A DNA stretch of 64,000 nucleotides, taken from Pelomonas sp. Root1444 (GTDB lineage: Bacteria > Pseudomonadota > Gammaproteobacteria > Burkholderiales > Burkholderiaceae_C). Positions within the stretch are counted from its first letter, which is position 1, and every line of letters begins with the position of its first letter. The stretch is taken from positions 895,749 through 959,748 of the forward strand of contig NZ_LMFP01000028.1 of NCBI RefSeq assembly GCF_001426885.1. The letters run 5' to 3'. A program made the translations under genes and the position numbers. The notes under the pieces were generated by a model. It had not been told where the DNA came from, did not search any database, and was given only the letters and a program-made list of their open reading frames with translations. This document shows positions 26,910-36,693 of this stretch, one piece after another.

Positions 26910-26929
26910 AAGCCGCTGCGCAGCGGCTT
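26910..26929 (+). terminator. Perfect 20-base palindrome between ferredoxin and binding-protein genes
   Basis: AAGCCGCTG-CG-CAGCGGCTT is self-complementary over 20 bases, followed by TCG rather than a T run. Located between two genes of the same operon, it may weaken read-through or protect the 3' end of the redox-gene message so that transporter genes are expressed at a different level. Confidence 0.45.
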
Positions 26930-26963
26930 TCGTGAATGTGACCCGACAGCCCAGGAGATTGAG

Positions 26964-28439
26964 ATGAGGATTGCCACGCTCTCGAATGTTCCCGCCGCCA
27001 TCCTGCGATGCCTGACCGGCCTCGCGCTCGGCATGACTCTCCTGCCCGCCCACGCCGCCAAGGAGGTGGTGACGATAGGCATCGGCACGCAGAACACCAC
27101 CACCAACACCGTCACCGGCGGCGTCGTGCTCAAGGAGCTCAAGCTGCTGGAGAAGCACCTGCCCAGGACGGGCAAGTACGCCAACATCGAGTGGAAGCTC
27201 GACTGGCAGAACTTCACCTCCGGCCCGCCCATTACCAACGGCATGGTCGCCGGCAAGCTGCAGATCGGCATGATGGGCGACTACCCGCTGCTGGTGAACG
27301 GCGCCACCGGCCAGCAGAACAAGGGCAACGAGACGCAGCTCGTCGCCGTCATCGCCTACAACGCCTTCGGCTCGGGCAACGGCGTGGTGGTGCACAAGGA
27401 CAGCCCCTACTACGAGCTGGCCGACCTCAAGGGTAAGACGGTGTCGGTGCCCTTCGGCTCCGCCGCGCACGGCATGATGCTGCAGGCCATGCAGGAGCGC
27501 GGCTGGCCGGCGGACTACTGGAACCTCGTCAGCCAGAGCCCCGAGGTCGGCACGACCAACCTGCAGGAAAGGAAGATCGACGCGCACGGCGACTTCGTGC
27601 CCTTCGCCGACCTGCTGCCGCAGCGCGGCTTCGCCCGCAAGATCTTCGACGGCGCGCAGACCAAGATCCCGACCTTCCACGGCGTCGTCGTGCGCAAGGA
27701 GTTCGCCGACAAGTACCCCGAAGCCGTCGTCGCCTACATCAAGGCGCTGATGGAGGCCAACGACTGGGTGCGCAAGGACCCCAAGCTCGCCGCCGCCAAG
27801 ATCGAGGCCTGGACCAAGATCGAGAAGGAGGTGGTCTACCTCTTCCTCGGCCCGGGCGGCATCCACACGCTGGACCCGAGCATCAAGCCGCGCTGGGTCG
27901 AAACCATCAAAATCGCCCACGGCGTTTTGTCCAAGCTCGGCCGCGTGAAGGAGTTCGACGTCGCCGCCTGGGTCAACGAGAGCTATCTGCGCGAGGCCTT
28001 CAAGCAGCGCGGCCAGGACTACGAGGCGCAGAAGCAGACGCTGGCCAACTACGACATCGCCGGCAACGACCCCATCTGCAAGCTACCGGTCACGCGGCCC
28101 AAGGAGGCCGGCGAGATCTGGCTGGCCAGCGGCGAGATCGTCGTGGCCAGCTCGCCCGCCTGCCTGCTGGCCGGCGTGAAGCAGTACGAGGCGGCGGGCA
28201 AGACCGTCAAGGTGGCCTACCTGTACGACAAGGCGCTGGGCATCAAGGTCGTCGCCGACAAGGCCTTCTACGCGATGGACGCCAGCAACCCAAAGGCGCC
28301 GCTGGCCGTGCCCTTCCTGTTGAAGAAGGACGCCGAGGCCTACGCCGCCAAGACCAACGCCAGGCTCGCCACCTACGCGGAAGCGCTGGGCCAGGCCACC
28401 GCCACCGTCGTTGCCTCCGGCACGGCCAGCACGAAGTGA
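26964..28439 (+). CDS. ABC substrate-binding protein (SsuA/NrtA type) fused to a C-terminal NosL-like domain
   Basis: 491 residues, ATG preceded by CAGGAG. A signal peptide (cleavage near HAAKE) leads into a type-2 binding-protein fold (about 35-350; IGMMGDYPLLVNG, SVPFGSAAHGMMLQA) like SsuA/TauA/NrtA. From about 366 onward the sequence changes: DPICKLPVTRPKEAGEI, then a FYAMDASNPKAPLAVPF stretch and KDAEAYAAKTNARLATYAEAL. This resembles NosL, with its C-x-x-C-type start and ...A..V.gS...PF...A..fa... end. Here only one Cys of that motif is present. NosL is a copper-binding accessory lipoprotein; the fusion is unusual. Confidence 0.8.
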   Translation: MRIATLSNVPAAILRCLTGLALGMTLLPAHAAKEVVTIGIGTQNTTTNTVTGGVVLKELKLLEKHLPRTGKYANIEWKLDWQNFTSGPPITNGMVAGKLQIGMMGDYPLLVNGATGQQNKGNETQLVAVIAYNAFGSGNGVVVHKDSPYYELADLKGKTVSVPFGSAAHGMMLQAMQERGWPADYWNLVSQSPEVGTTNLQERKIDAHGDFVPFADLLPQRGFARKIFDGAQTKIPTFHGVVVRKEFADKYPEAVVAYIKALMEANDWVRKDPKLAAAKIEAWTKIEKEVVYLFLGPGGIHTLDPSIKPRWVETIKIAHGVLSKLGRVKEFDVAAWVNESYLREAFKQRGQDYEAQKQTLANYDIAGNDPICKLPVTRPKEAGEIWLASGEIVVASSPACLLAGVKQYEAAGKTVKVAYLYDKALGIKVVADKAFYAMDASNPKAPLAVPFLLKKDAEAYAAKTNARLATYAEALGQATATVVASGTASTK

Positions 28440-28444
28440 CCGCC

Positions 28445-29371
28445 ATGACCGCCCTGCACCGCATCGACACCTTCGCGCCGCCGCCCACCGCGGCGGCCAC
28501 GCAACCGCCCCCCAAGACGGTCCCGCCGGCCCATGTCGGCCAGGGCGTGACGCCCCTGCCCCTGCCAACACCGCAGGCGGCCGCGCCCGGCCGCTGGCGC
28601 CGCTTCTGGCAGGGCCGCGGCGCCACCCTGCTGATGGGCGCGCTGTCCATCGCCAGCGTGCTGCTCTTCTGGCAGCTCGCCACGCAGTACAAGCTCGACG
28701 CCTACATCCGCTTCAACAACATCCCCACGCCGGCGCAGGTGCTGGAGAAGGTGGTCGAGGTCAATAGCAGCCCGAAGTTCGCCACCAACATCGGCATCAG
28801 CGTGCGGCGCATCCTGCTGGGCTTCCTGGTGGCGACCGTGACCGGCGTGGGCCTGGGCGTGCTGGTCGGCCGCTACCGCAGCGTGCGCGGGCTGGTGATG
28901 CCGGCGATGGAGGTGTTCCGCCCCATCCCGGCGATCGCCTGGGTGCCGATGTCCATCATGCTGTGGCCCGACAACGAGGTGAGCATCGTCTTCATCACCT
29001 TCCTCGGCGCCTTCTTCCCCATCCTGCTCAACACCGTGCATGGCGTCGAGGCCATCGACCCGGTGCTGCTGCGCGCGGCCCGCACGCTGGGCGCGGGCGA
29101 GGCCAGCCTGCTGCGGCACGTGGTGCTGCCCGGCGCGCTGCCGCACATCTTCACCGGCCTGGCGGTGGGCATGGGCGTGGCCTGGGTGTCGCTGATCGCG
29201 GCCGAGATGATCTCGGGCCAGTTCGGCATCGGCTATTTCACCTGGGAGGCCTATTCGCTGATCAGCTATGCCGAGATCGCCCTCGGCATGATCACCATCG
29301 GCGTGCTGGGCCTGCTGTGCAGCGGCGCCATCCGGCTGCTGGCCAAGCTCGCCATGCCCTGGCATTCATGA
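28445..29371 (+). CDS. ABC transporter permease (SsuC/TauC type)
   Basis: 308 residues from ATG; a GTG at 28436 overlapping the previous stop (GTGA) is an alternative start. A ~55-residue Pro-rich cytoplasmic N-terminus precedes about six TM helices. The EAA loop reads DPVLLRAARTLGAGEASLLRHVVLPGALPHIFTG. This family imports sulfonates, taurine, nitrate or other small oxoanions. It pairs with the binding protein and ATPase on either side; the substrate is inferred only from context. Confidence 0.87.
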   Translation: MTALHRIDTFAPPPTAAATQPPPKTVPPAHVGQGVTPLPLPTPQAAAPGRWRRFWQGRGATLLMGALSIASVLLFWQLATQYKLDAYIRFNNIPTPAQVLEKVVEVNSSPKFATNIGISVRRILLGFLVATVTGVGLGVLVGRYRSVRGLVMPAMEVFRPIPAIAWVPMSIMLWPDNEVSIVFITFLGAFFPILLNTVHGVEAIDPVLLRAARTLGAGEASLLRHVVLPGALPHIFTGLAVGMGVAWVSLIAAEMISGQFGIGYFTWEAYSLISYAEIALGMITIGVLGLLCSGAIRLLAKLAMPWHS

Positions 29372-29538
29372 AGCCCCTCGTCCAAGGCGTACCTTGGCCG
29401 GTCCCCCGAGGGGACGGCGATGCACGCGGCATCGAGCCGCATGCACATCGCCAAGGCGGGCCGGCTTGGGAGCGGCCCGGCGCTCGGCCCGAAAAACTCA
29501 AGCATCGCATGCACCCCCTCACTCACCGGAGACCCGAC
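29372..29538 (+). repeat. GC-rich intergenic repeat element between permease and ATPase genes
   Basis: Contains the 35-base block 29458-29492, which recurs exactly at 52610-52644 between sbp and cysT. Both copies are preceded by GCACATCGCCA. The block can fold (GGGCC...GGCCC outer, GAGC...GCTC inner stem). The left part has a CCCTCG...CGAGGGG-type hairpin like other intergenic elements in this window. Confidence 0.7.
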
Positions 29539-30405
29539 ATGGACAAGACCGTTGCATCCCACGGCCGCGTCGACGTGCGCGACGTGCACATCCGCTTCCA
29601 CACCAAGGGCCAGGAGTTCGAAGCGGTGCGCGCGGCCAACGTGCATGTGCGGCCGGGCGAGTTCGTGTCGCTCATCGGGCCCTCGGGTTGCGGCAAGTCG
29701 ACGCTGCTGAACGCGGTGGCCGGGTTCCTGAAGCCCAGCAGCGGCCAGGTGCTGCTGGACGGCCAGCCCATCACCGGCCCGGGGTCCGACCGCGGCGTGG
29801 TGTTCCAGCAGTACTCGCTGTTCCCGTGGATGACGGTGCGCGCGAACGTGGAGTTCGGGCTGCGCATGAAGGGCGCGTCGGCCAGCGAACGCGAGGCGCA
29901 GGCACGCACGCTGCTCGGACTGGCCGGCCTGCTGTCGTTCGAGAACCACTACCCCGACCAGCTCTCCGGCGGCATGAAGCAGCGCGTGGGCATCGTGCGC
30001 GCGCTGGCCACCAGCCCGCAGGTGCTGCTGATGGACGAGCCCTTCGGCGCGCTGGACTCGCAGACCCGCGTCGTCATGCAGGAGATCCTGACCAACATGT
30101 GGCAGCGCCTGCGCATCTCGGTGCTGTTCATCACGCACGACATCGACGAGGCGGTGTTCCTGTCGGACCGCATTTACGTGATGACGGCGCGCCCCGGCCG
30201 CATCAAGGCGGAGCTGGCCGTGCCGCTGCCGCGGCCGCGCACGCCCGAGATGACCGCCACGCCCGAGTTCGCCGCCATGGTGCGGCAGATCAAGGGCCTG
30301 ATCCGCGAGGAGAGCATCGCGGCGATGGGCGGCGAGCTCAGCGACGGCGGCCTGGCTGGCCTGTGCGCCGAGGTGGGCCCACGCGGCGTGGGGCAGCTGG
30401 TGTGA
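29539..30405 (+). CDS. ABC transporter ATP-binding protein (SsuB/TauB type)
   Basis: 288 residues from the ATG at 29539; a longer upstream frame runs through the repeat element and is rejected. Walker [11 protein letters not shown]-loop [11 protein letters not shown], signature LSGGMKQR, Walker [13 protein letters not shown] and H-loop FITHDIDEA are all intact. It drives the importer formed with the preceding permease and binding protein. Its stop overlaps the next start (TGATG), coupling it to the DUF971 gene. Confidence 0.9.
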   Translation: MDKTVASHGRVDVRDVHIRFHTKGQEFEAVRAANVHVRPGEFVSLIGPSGCGKSTLLNAVAGFLKPSSGQVLLDGQPITGPGSDRGVVFQQYSLFPWMTVRANVEFGLRMKGASASEREAQARTLLGLAGLLSFENHYPDQLSGGMKQRVGIVRALATSPQVLLMDEPFGALDSQTRVVMQEILTNMWQRLRISVLFITHDIDEAVFLSDRIYVMTARPGRIKAELAVPLPRPRTPEMTATPEFAAMVRQIKGLIREESIAAMGGELSDGGLAGLCAEVGPRGVGQLV

Positions 30406-30701
30406 TGGCCGCGCCGACCGAGATCGTGTGGCACCAGGCCAGCGGCGCGCTGTCGCTGGCCTGGGCCGATGGCCGCGAGGCGCGCCTCACGGCCGCGGGC
30501 CTGAGGGCGGCCTGCAAATGTGCCGCCTGCGAACAACGCCGCCGCGACGGCCGCCCGACGGCCGTGCCCGCCGGCACCGCGCTGACCGCCATCCACCCCG
30601 TCGGCGAGATGGGCGTGCAGCTGGTGTTCAGCGACGGCCATGACCGCGGCATCTATCCCTGGCCCTATCTCCACCAACTTGCCTTGGAGCCTTGCGCATG
30701 A
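30405..30701 (+). CDS. DUF971 / GBBH-like N-terminal domain protein
   Basis: 98 residues: EIVWHQASGALSLAWADGRE, then LRAACKCAACEQ with a C-x-C-x2-C cluster, and a C-terminal GMGVQLVFSDGHDRGIYPW-type strand (here GEMGVQLVF). DUF971 matches the N-terminal zinc-binding domain of gamma-butyrobetaine hydroxylase, and stand-alone versions are often encoded near iron-sulfur biogenesis genes. The overlap with both neighbours (TGATG and ATGA) suggests it serves the operon's iron-sulfur enzymes, but no function is proven for the stand-alone form. Confidence 0.82.
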   Translation: MAAPTEIVWHQASGALSLAWADGREARLTAAGLRAACKCAACEQRRRDGRPTAVPAGTALTAIHPVGEMGVQLVFSDGHDRGIYPWPYLHQLALEPCA

Positions 30702-31471
30702 GCAACCTCTTCGACGCCCAGGTGCTGGACGTCCGCCACTGGACCGACCGCCAGTTCTCCTTCACCTGCACCCGCGACCCGGGCTTTCGCTTCCAGAGCG
30801 GCCAGTTCACGATGCTGGGCCTGATGGTGGACGGCAAGCCGCTGCTGCGGGCCTACAGCGTCGTCAGCCCGCATTGGGAGGAGACGCTGGAGTTCCTCAG
30901 CATCAAGGTGCCCGACGGCCCGCTCACGTCGCGGCTGCAGCACATCCGGCCGGGCGACACGCTGCAGATCGGCCGCAAGGCCTCGGGCACGCTGCTGACG
31001 CAGAACCTGCTGCCCGGCCGCCACCTCTACCTGCTGGCCACCGGCACGGGCGTGGCGCCCTTCATGGCCATGGTGCGCGACCCGGAGGTGTACGAGCAGT
31101 ACGAGAAGGTCATCCTCGTGCACGGCTGCCGCCAGGTGGCGGAGCTGGCCTACGAAGAAGTCATCACCCGCGAGCTGCCCGACAACGAGTACTTCGGCGA
31201 CGAGGTGCGCGACAAGCTCATCTACTACCCCACCGTCACGCGCGAGCCCTTCCGCAACCAGGGCCGCATCCCGACCCTGATGCAAAGCGGCAAGCTCGCT
31301 CAGGACATCGGCCTGCCGCCGCTGTGCGTGGCGAACGACCGTTTCATGCTGTGCGGCAGCCCGGAGATGCTGCGCGACACGCGCGCTTTGTTCGACGACA
31401 TGGGCATGGCCGAGGGGAACATGAGCCACCCGGGGCACTTCGTCATCGAGCGCGCCTTCGTCGAAAAATAG
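30698..31471 (+). CDS. Ferredoxin--NADP(+) reductase (FPR type)
   Basis: 257 residues, ATG overlapping the DUF971 stop. FAD-binding motif RAYSVVSP (R-x-Y-S), NADP-binding region LLATGTGVAPFMAM, and a C-terminal MSHPGHFVIERAFVEK ending like bacterial Fpr proteins (aromatic ring supplied as F in VIERAF). It should move electrons from NADPH to the operon's ferredoxins. With fdxA and the AprAB-like pair it completes a self-contained electron chain in the cytoplasm. Confidence 0.9.
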   Translation: MSNLFDAQVLDVRHWTDRQFSFTCTRDPGFRFQSGQFTMLGLMVDGKPLLRAYSVVSPHWEETLEFLSIKVPDGPLTSRLQHIRPGDTLQIGRKASGTLLTQNLLPGRHLYLLATGTGVAPFMAMVRDPEVYEQYEKVILVHGCRQVAELAYEEVITRELPDNEYFGDEVRDKLIYYPTVTREPFRNQGRIPTLMQSGKLAQDIGLPPLCVANDRFMLCGSPEMLRDTRALFDDMGMAEGNMSHPGHFVIERAFVEK

Positions 31472-31477
31472 CCTGGG

Positions 31478-32527
31478 ATGCTGGCCCGCGCCGCCTTCTT
31501 CGACGCCCAGGGCCAGGCCCTGCGGCGCGTCTGGCCGGGCTGGGCCACCTGCGTGCTGATCGCGCTGGCCGCCTCGTTCGTGGCCGCGCTGCACCAGGGG
31601 CCGCCCATGCTGTACGCGCTGCTGTTCGGCACCGCCCTGCACTGCCAGAGCCCCGAGGACCGCACCGCCGCCGGCGTGGAGTTCTGCAGCCGCACGCTGC
31701 TGCGCCTCGGCGTGGGCCTGCTGGGCGCTCGCATCACCTGGGAGCAGGTGGCGGGCCTGGGCTGGCCGACGGTGCTGGTCGTGCTGGGGGCGGTGGCGAG
31801 CACGCTGGCCTGCGGCTGGTGGCTGGCCAAGGCGCTGCGCCTGCCCTGGATGCTGGGCGTGCTGGCGGGCGGGGCCACGGCCATCTGCGGCGCCTCCGCG
31901 GCGCTGGCCATCGCGGCGGTGCTGCCGCGGGCGCGCGACGGCGAGACACCGACCGAGCAGCACGGCCTGGTGGTGGCGGTGATGGCCACGCTGCTGTCGA
32001 CGGCGGCGATGGTGGCCTACCCGCTGATCGCGCGGCAGCTGCACCTGTCGGCGGCCGGCGCCGGGCTCTTCATCGGCGGCAGCATCCACGACGTGGCCCA
32101 GGTGATCGTGGCCGGCTACGCCATCTCGCCGGCGGCCGGCGACACCGCCTCGCTCGTGAAGCTGCTGCGCGTGAGCCTGCTGGTCGTGGTGGTGCTGGGC
32201 GTGTCGCTCGCCTGCCGTGCGCCGGGCCAGGCCGGCCAGCAGCCACCCGCGCTGATGCTGCGGCTGCGCGGCCTGGTGCCGGGCTTCCTGTGGCTGTTCG
32301 TCGCGCTCGCCGCGCTCAACTCGCTGGGCTGCCTGCACCTGTTGCAGGAACCGCTCAACGTGGCCTCGCGCGCCTGCCTGATGCTGGGCGTGGCCGGGCT
32401 GGGCATGAAGACCTCGTTCCTGCGCCTGGCCAGCGCCGGGTGGCGGCCGGTGCTGCTGATGCTGGCGACCAGCGCCTGGCTGGCCGGCGTCTCGCTGGCC
32501 GCAGCGTGTGGGCTGGGGCCGCGCTGA
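31478..32527 (+). CDS. YeiH-family putative sulfate/sulfite exporter (UPF0324)
   Basis: 349 residues with about ten hydrophobic helices. Family hallmarks are LLRLGVGLLGARITWEQV, the Gly-rich GGATAICGASAALAIAAV and FIGGSIHDVAQVIVAGY. YeiH-type proteins are annotated as putative sulfate exporters, and in enterobacteria yeiH is controlled by YeiE, a regulator linked to sulfite. The start is 6 bases after the reductase gene, so it is the last gene of the operon. Its presence suggests that inorganic sulfite or sulfate is released by the pathway. Confidence 0.85.
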   Translation: MLARAAFFDAQGQALRRVWPGWATCVLIALAASFVAALHQGPPMLYALLFGTALHCQSPEDRTAAGVEFCSRTLLRLGVGLLGARITWEQVAGLGWPTVLVVLGAVASTLACGWWLAKALRLPWMLGVLAGGATAICGASAALAIAAVLPRARDGETPTEQHGLVVAVMATLLSTAAMVAYPLIARQLHLSAAGAGLFIGGSIHDVAQVIVAGYAISPAAGDTASLVKLLRVSLLVVVVLGVSLACRAPGQAGQQPPALMLRLRGLVPGFLWLFVALAALNSLGCLHLLQEPLNVASRACLMLGVAGLGMKTSFLRLASAGWRPVLLMLATSAWLAGVSLAAACGLGPR

Positions 32528-32551
32528 GCGGCGCCGCGGAGGGCTGGCCCC

Positions 32552-34444
<1,893 letters not shown>

Positions 34445-34528
34445 GGTGGCGGGTGGCTTCGCTGCTGTAGGTATGCCCAGCATGATCAAGGCGAGGCCCG
34501 CCGATTCCAAGTGTGAAACAGGCACTTC

Positions 34529-34549
34529 AGCCCCGGGAATGCCGGGGCT
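34529..34549 (-). terminator. Hairpin between BON gene and ftsH-like gene
   Basis: AGCCCCGG-N5-CCGGGGCT, an 8-bp perfect stem, lies 64 bases past the BON-gene stop (leftward transcription). No T run follows, so it is a weak or factor-dependent terminator, or an RNA-stabilising element before the protease gene. Confidence 0.35.
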
Positions 34550-34612
34550 TACAAGTTGCGCCGTGAAAGCGCGAAAAAATTCCAGGCCGCGGGGGCCCGT
34601 TCAATCCAGACG

Positions 34613-35239
34613 TTACTGTGGCTGGGCCGGCTGCGACGCGGCGCCGGCCACGGCGACGACATTGGCCACCGGCTGCGGCAGTGTCAGGCGGTTGTCGACC
34701 GCACGCACGCCCTGCGGCGCGGCGGCCAGCACCGTGGCCCGCTCCTTGGCTGCGGCGTCGGGCGCGGGGCCGGACAAGCGGACGACGCCGTTGTCGGTCT
34801 GCACGTCGATGCGCGAGGCGCTCAGCGCCGGGTCGACGGCCAGCGCGGCCTTCACCTTGGCACTGATGCCGGTGTCGTCGATGGCCGCGCTGACGCCGTC
34901 CACCACGTTGCGCGAGGCCTGGACGGCGGCGTTCTGGGAGTCGGCCACGCTGCGCTCGGCCTCGCTGCCGAGGTTGCGCACGCTGGCGACCGCGTCGTCC
35001 AGCTGCGTGCCGACGCTGCGCGGGTCCTGCATCGCGATCACCGCCACGATGGCGATGACCGCACCCAGGCCGAGGGCCAGCAGCCAACCGGCTATCCCCG
35101 ACGAGCGGTGCGGCTCCACGCGCTTGATCAGCCGCGGCCGCGGCGCGGCGGCGGCGGGGTGCAGTTCGGCGGTCTGCAGCGGCTCCTGCGGATGGTCGGG
35201 CCAGCCGTCGGCGCGGTGACGCTTCGCAAAGATTCTCAT
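34613..35239 (-). CDS. BON-domain protein with single membrane anchor
   Basis: 208 residues. A basic, Pro-rich cytoplasmic N-terminus, one TM helix (about 49-69), a helical linker and one BON domain (about 118-185: DTGISAKVKAALAVDP ... IDVQTDNGVVRLSGPAPD ... GVRAVDNRLTL). A Gln/Pro/Ala tail ends the protein. BON domains bind phospholipids and support envelope integrity under osmotic stress. It resembles the BON lipoprotein two genes away and lies next to a ferritin-like gene. Confidence 0.82.
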   Translation of the reverse strand: MRIFAKRHRADGWPDHPQEPLQTAELHPAAAAPRPRLIKRVEPHRSSGIAGWLLALGLGAVIAIVAVIAMQDPRSVGTQLDDAVASVRNLGSEAERSVADSQNAAVQASRNVVDGVSAAIDDTGISAKVKAALAVDPALSASRIDVQTDNGVVRLSGPAPDAAAKERATVLAAAPQGVRAVDNRLTLPQPVANVVAVAGAASQPAQPQ

Positions 35240-35261
35240 GGCGGTCCCCTTGTGCGGGCGC

Positions 35262-35798
35262 TCAGGCCCGGGTCATCCAGTCCTTGAGCTCGTCGGCATG
35301 CTCTTCCTCGTCGGCGAGGATGTCCTCCAGCAGGCGGCGCGTCGTGGAGTCCTTGTCGGCCACCAGCTTGATCATCTGGCGGTAGGTCTCGACGGCCACC
35401 CGCTCGGCAATCAGGTTGGAGCGGATCATGCCCTTCAGGTCATTGACGGCGTCGTACTCGGCGTGGCTGCGCTCCAGCAGGCCGGCCGGATTAAAGTCCG
35501 GCTCGCCGCCGAGTTGCACGATGCGCTGTGCCAGGCGGTCGGCATGCGACAGCTCCGCATTCGCGTGGACGAGGAACTCCTCGGCAATGGTGGGCGACTC
35601 CAGGCCGTTGGCCATGAAGTGATGGCGCCGGTAGCGCAACACGCAGGTCAGCTCGGTCGCCAGCGCGCCGTTAAGCAGGCCGACGATGTCGTCGCGCCAA
35701 AGCCCATAGGCGGGCGTGACGGCACCGTCGTCCAGGTCGCTGCGGGCGGCGTTCAGCCCGGCTTCATCCAGCTTCAGGGGCGTGCGCTGCTCAGCCAT
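35262..35798 (-). CDS. Ferritin-like / bacterioferritin-type protein
   Basis: 178 residues from MAEQRTPLK; the extra upstream frame overlaps the BON gene and is rejected. A four-helix bundle with di-iron type pairs: ATELTCVLRYRRH (E..H), HANAELSHADRL (E..H), IAERVAVETY and DEEEHADEL (E..H). It likely oxidises and stores iron or protects against peroxide. The start overlaps the preceding gene's stop by 8 bases, coupling it to the BON lipoprotein. Confidence 0.83.
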   Translation of the reverse strand: MAEQRTPLKLDEAGLNAARSDLDDGAVTPAYGLWRDDIVGLLNGALATELTCVLRYRRHHFMANGLESPTIAEEFLVHANAELSHADRLAQRIVQLGGEPDFNPAGLLERSHAEYDAVNDLKGMIRSNLIAERVAVETYRQMIKLVADKDSTTRRLLEDILADEEEHADELKDWMTRA

Positions 35799-36234
35799 TG
35801 CGGGCCACCACGAGCTGGTTGTCCACGGAGCGCACACCGTCGACCGCATTGGCCAGCGTCGTCGCGCGCTGCTGCGAGCTGGCGTCGGGCGCGGTGCCGG
35901 TGAGCGTCACGCGGCCGTCCTGCGCCTTCACGTCGATCTTGAGCGCCTTGAGTTGGTCGTCGGCCACCAGCGCGGCGTTGATCTTGGTGACGATGGCTGC
36001 GTCGGTCACCGCCTCGGAAGTCGCGTTGGCGGCCTCCTTCATCTTCACTTCGGCGGAATCGGCTGCCCGGCTGGCATCGGTCTTGGCCTCGGCGCCGGCC
36101 TGCTTGGCTTCGGCGATGGCGCCGTCCAGCTTCTGGCCGGCGGTGCGGTCATCCTGCTTGCTGCAGGCGGCCAGCGAAGCGGCCAGTGCCAGTACACCGA
36201 GGAGCGGGAGGCGTGAGGTGGTGATGCGGTTCAT
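35791..36234 (-). CDS. BON-domain lipoprotein (OsmY-like)
   Basis: 147 residues. A signal peptide with lipobox SLAACSK, then a Lys/Ala/Glu-rich helical stretch (about 25-75) and one BON domain (TDAAIVTKINAALVADDQ ... IDVKAQDGRVTLTGTAPD ... GVRSVDNQLVV). Likely periplasmic, membrane-attached and stress-induced like OsmY. First gene of the leftward run BON lipoprotein, ferritin-like, BON membrane protein. Confidence 0.85.
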   Translation of the reverse strand: MNRITTSRLPLLGVLALAASLAACSKQDDRTAGQKLDGAIAEAKQAGAEAKTDASRAADSAEVKMKEAANATSEAVTDAAIVTKINAALVADDQLKALKIDVKAQDGRVTLTGTAPDASSQQRATTLANAVDGVRSVDNQLVVARNG

Positions 36235-36363
36235 GTCGAGGTCCTTTCTCAGCCGGGGTGTGGATGGTTACCGCTACTCTCGGTCCTGGCCGCGCATGGC
36301 GGCATCGGCTGCGGTGCTGAGCGGCTGTCGGACAGTGCTGACGCGTGCCTGGCGAACCGGCCC

Positions 36364-36392
36364 CAAAAGCAAACGGCCCCTCGCGGGGCCGT
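36364..36392 (-). terminator. Rho-independent terminator of the DUF3563-like gene
   Basis: On the minus strand, an ACGGCCCC / GGGGCCGT stem with a 4-base loop is followed by TTTGCTTTT. It begins 25 bases after the stop of the 58-residue gene. This is the cleanest intrinsic terminator in the window. Confidence 0.75.
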
Positions 36393-36416
36393 CGGTGGCG
36401 CTTGGCGTCGCAGGGT

Positions 36417-36593
36417 TCAGCGGCCGATGTTCATGGCCGCAGCCGACAGGTGGTCGTGCGACTGGGCGGCGATGCGGCGCTCCAGGTCGGCGTGGTCCGC
36501 TGCGGCGGCGAGGTAACGCTCCTCGACGTCGATTTGCGTGTCGACGCTCAGCGCATGGCGCAGGGACAGGAAGAAGTTGTGGATCAGGGTCAT
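36417..36593 (-). CDS. Small DUF3563-like protein (58 aa)
   Basis: 58 residues, starting MTLIHNFFLSLRHALS and ending AAAMNIGR. The central segment EERYLAAAADHADLERRIAA follows the DUF3563 pattern (E.YLA.s.D..DLE.R...). DUF3563 proteins are short and common in Burkholderiales, and their function is unknown. The gene is flanked by its own sigma70-like promoter (36642-36670) and an intrinsic terminator (36364-36392), so it is a complete monocistronic unit, which supports it being real. Confidence 0.75.
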   Translation of the reverse strand: MTLIHNFFLSLRHALSVDTQIDVEERYLAAAADHADLERRIAAQSHDHLSAAAMNIGR

Positions 36594-36641
36594 GGTCTTG
36601 GGTTCGGGCTCGTGGCCCTCCGTCTCACTAGGGTAAACCCG

Positions 36642-36670
36642 ATTATAGGGTTAACACTTATTCGACGCAA
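36642..36670 (-). promoter_or_regulatory. Sigma70-like promoter with overlapping inverted repeat for the DUF3563-like gene
   Basis: On the minus strand, TTGCGT (36670-36665) and a perfect TATAAT (36647-36642) are separated by 17 bases. An AACCC-N7-GGGTT inverted repeat (36636-36652) spans the -10 box and could be an operator. The gene starts about 50 bases downstream. This short AT-rich island stands out strongly against its GC-rich surroundings. Confidence 0.65.
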
Positions 36671-36693
36671 CCAGCCGATCACAGCGGCGCCAG

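Noticed and set aside
28963-29538. Upstream extension of the ABC ATPase through the permease gene
   Set aside because: This part is a shadow frame of the permease plus the intergenic repeat; the ATP-binding domain begins after the ATG at 29539.
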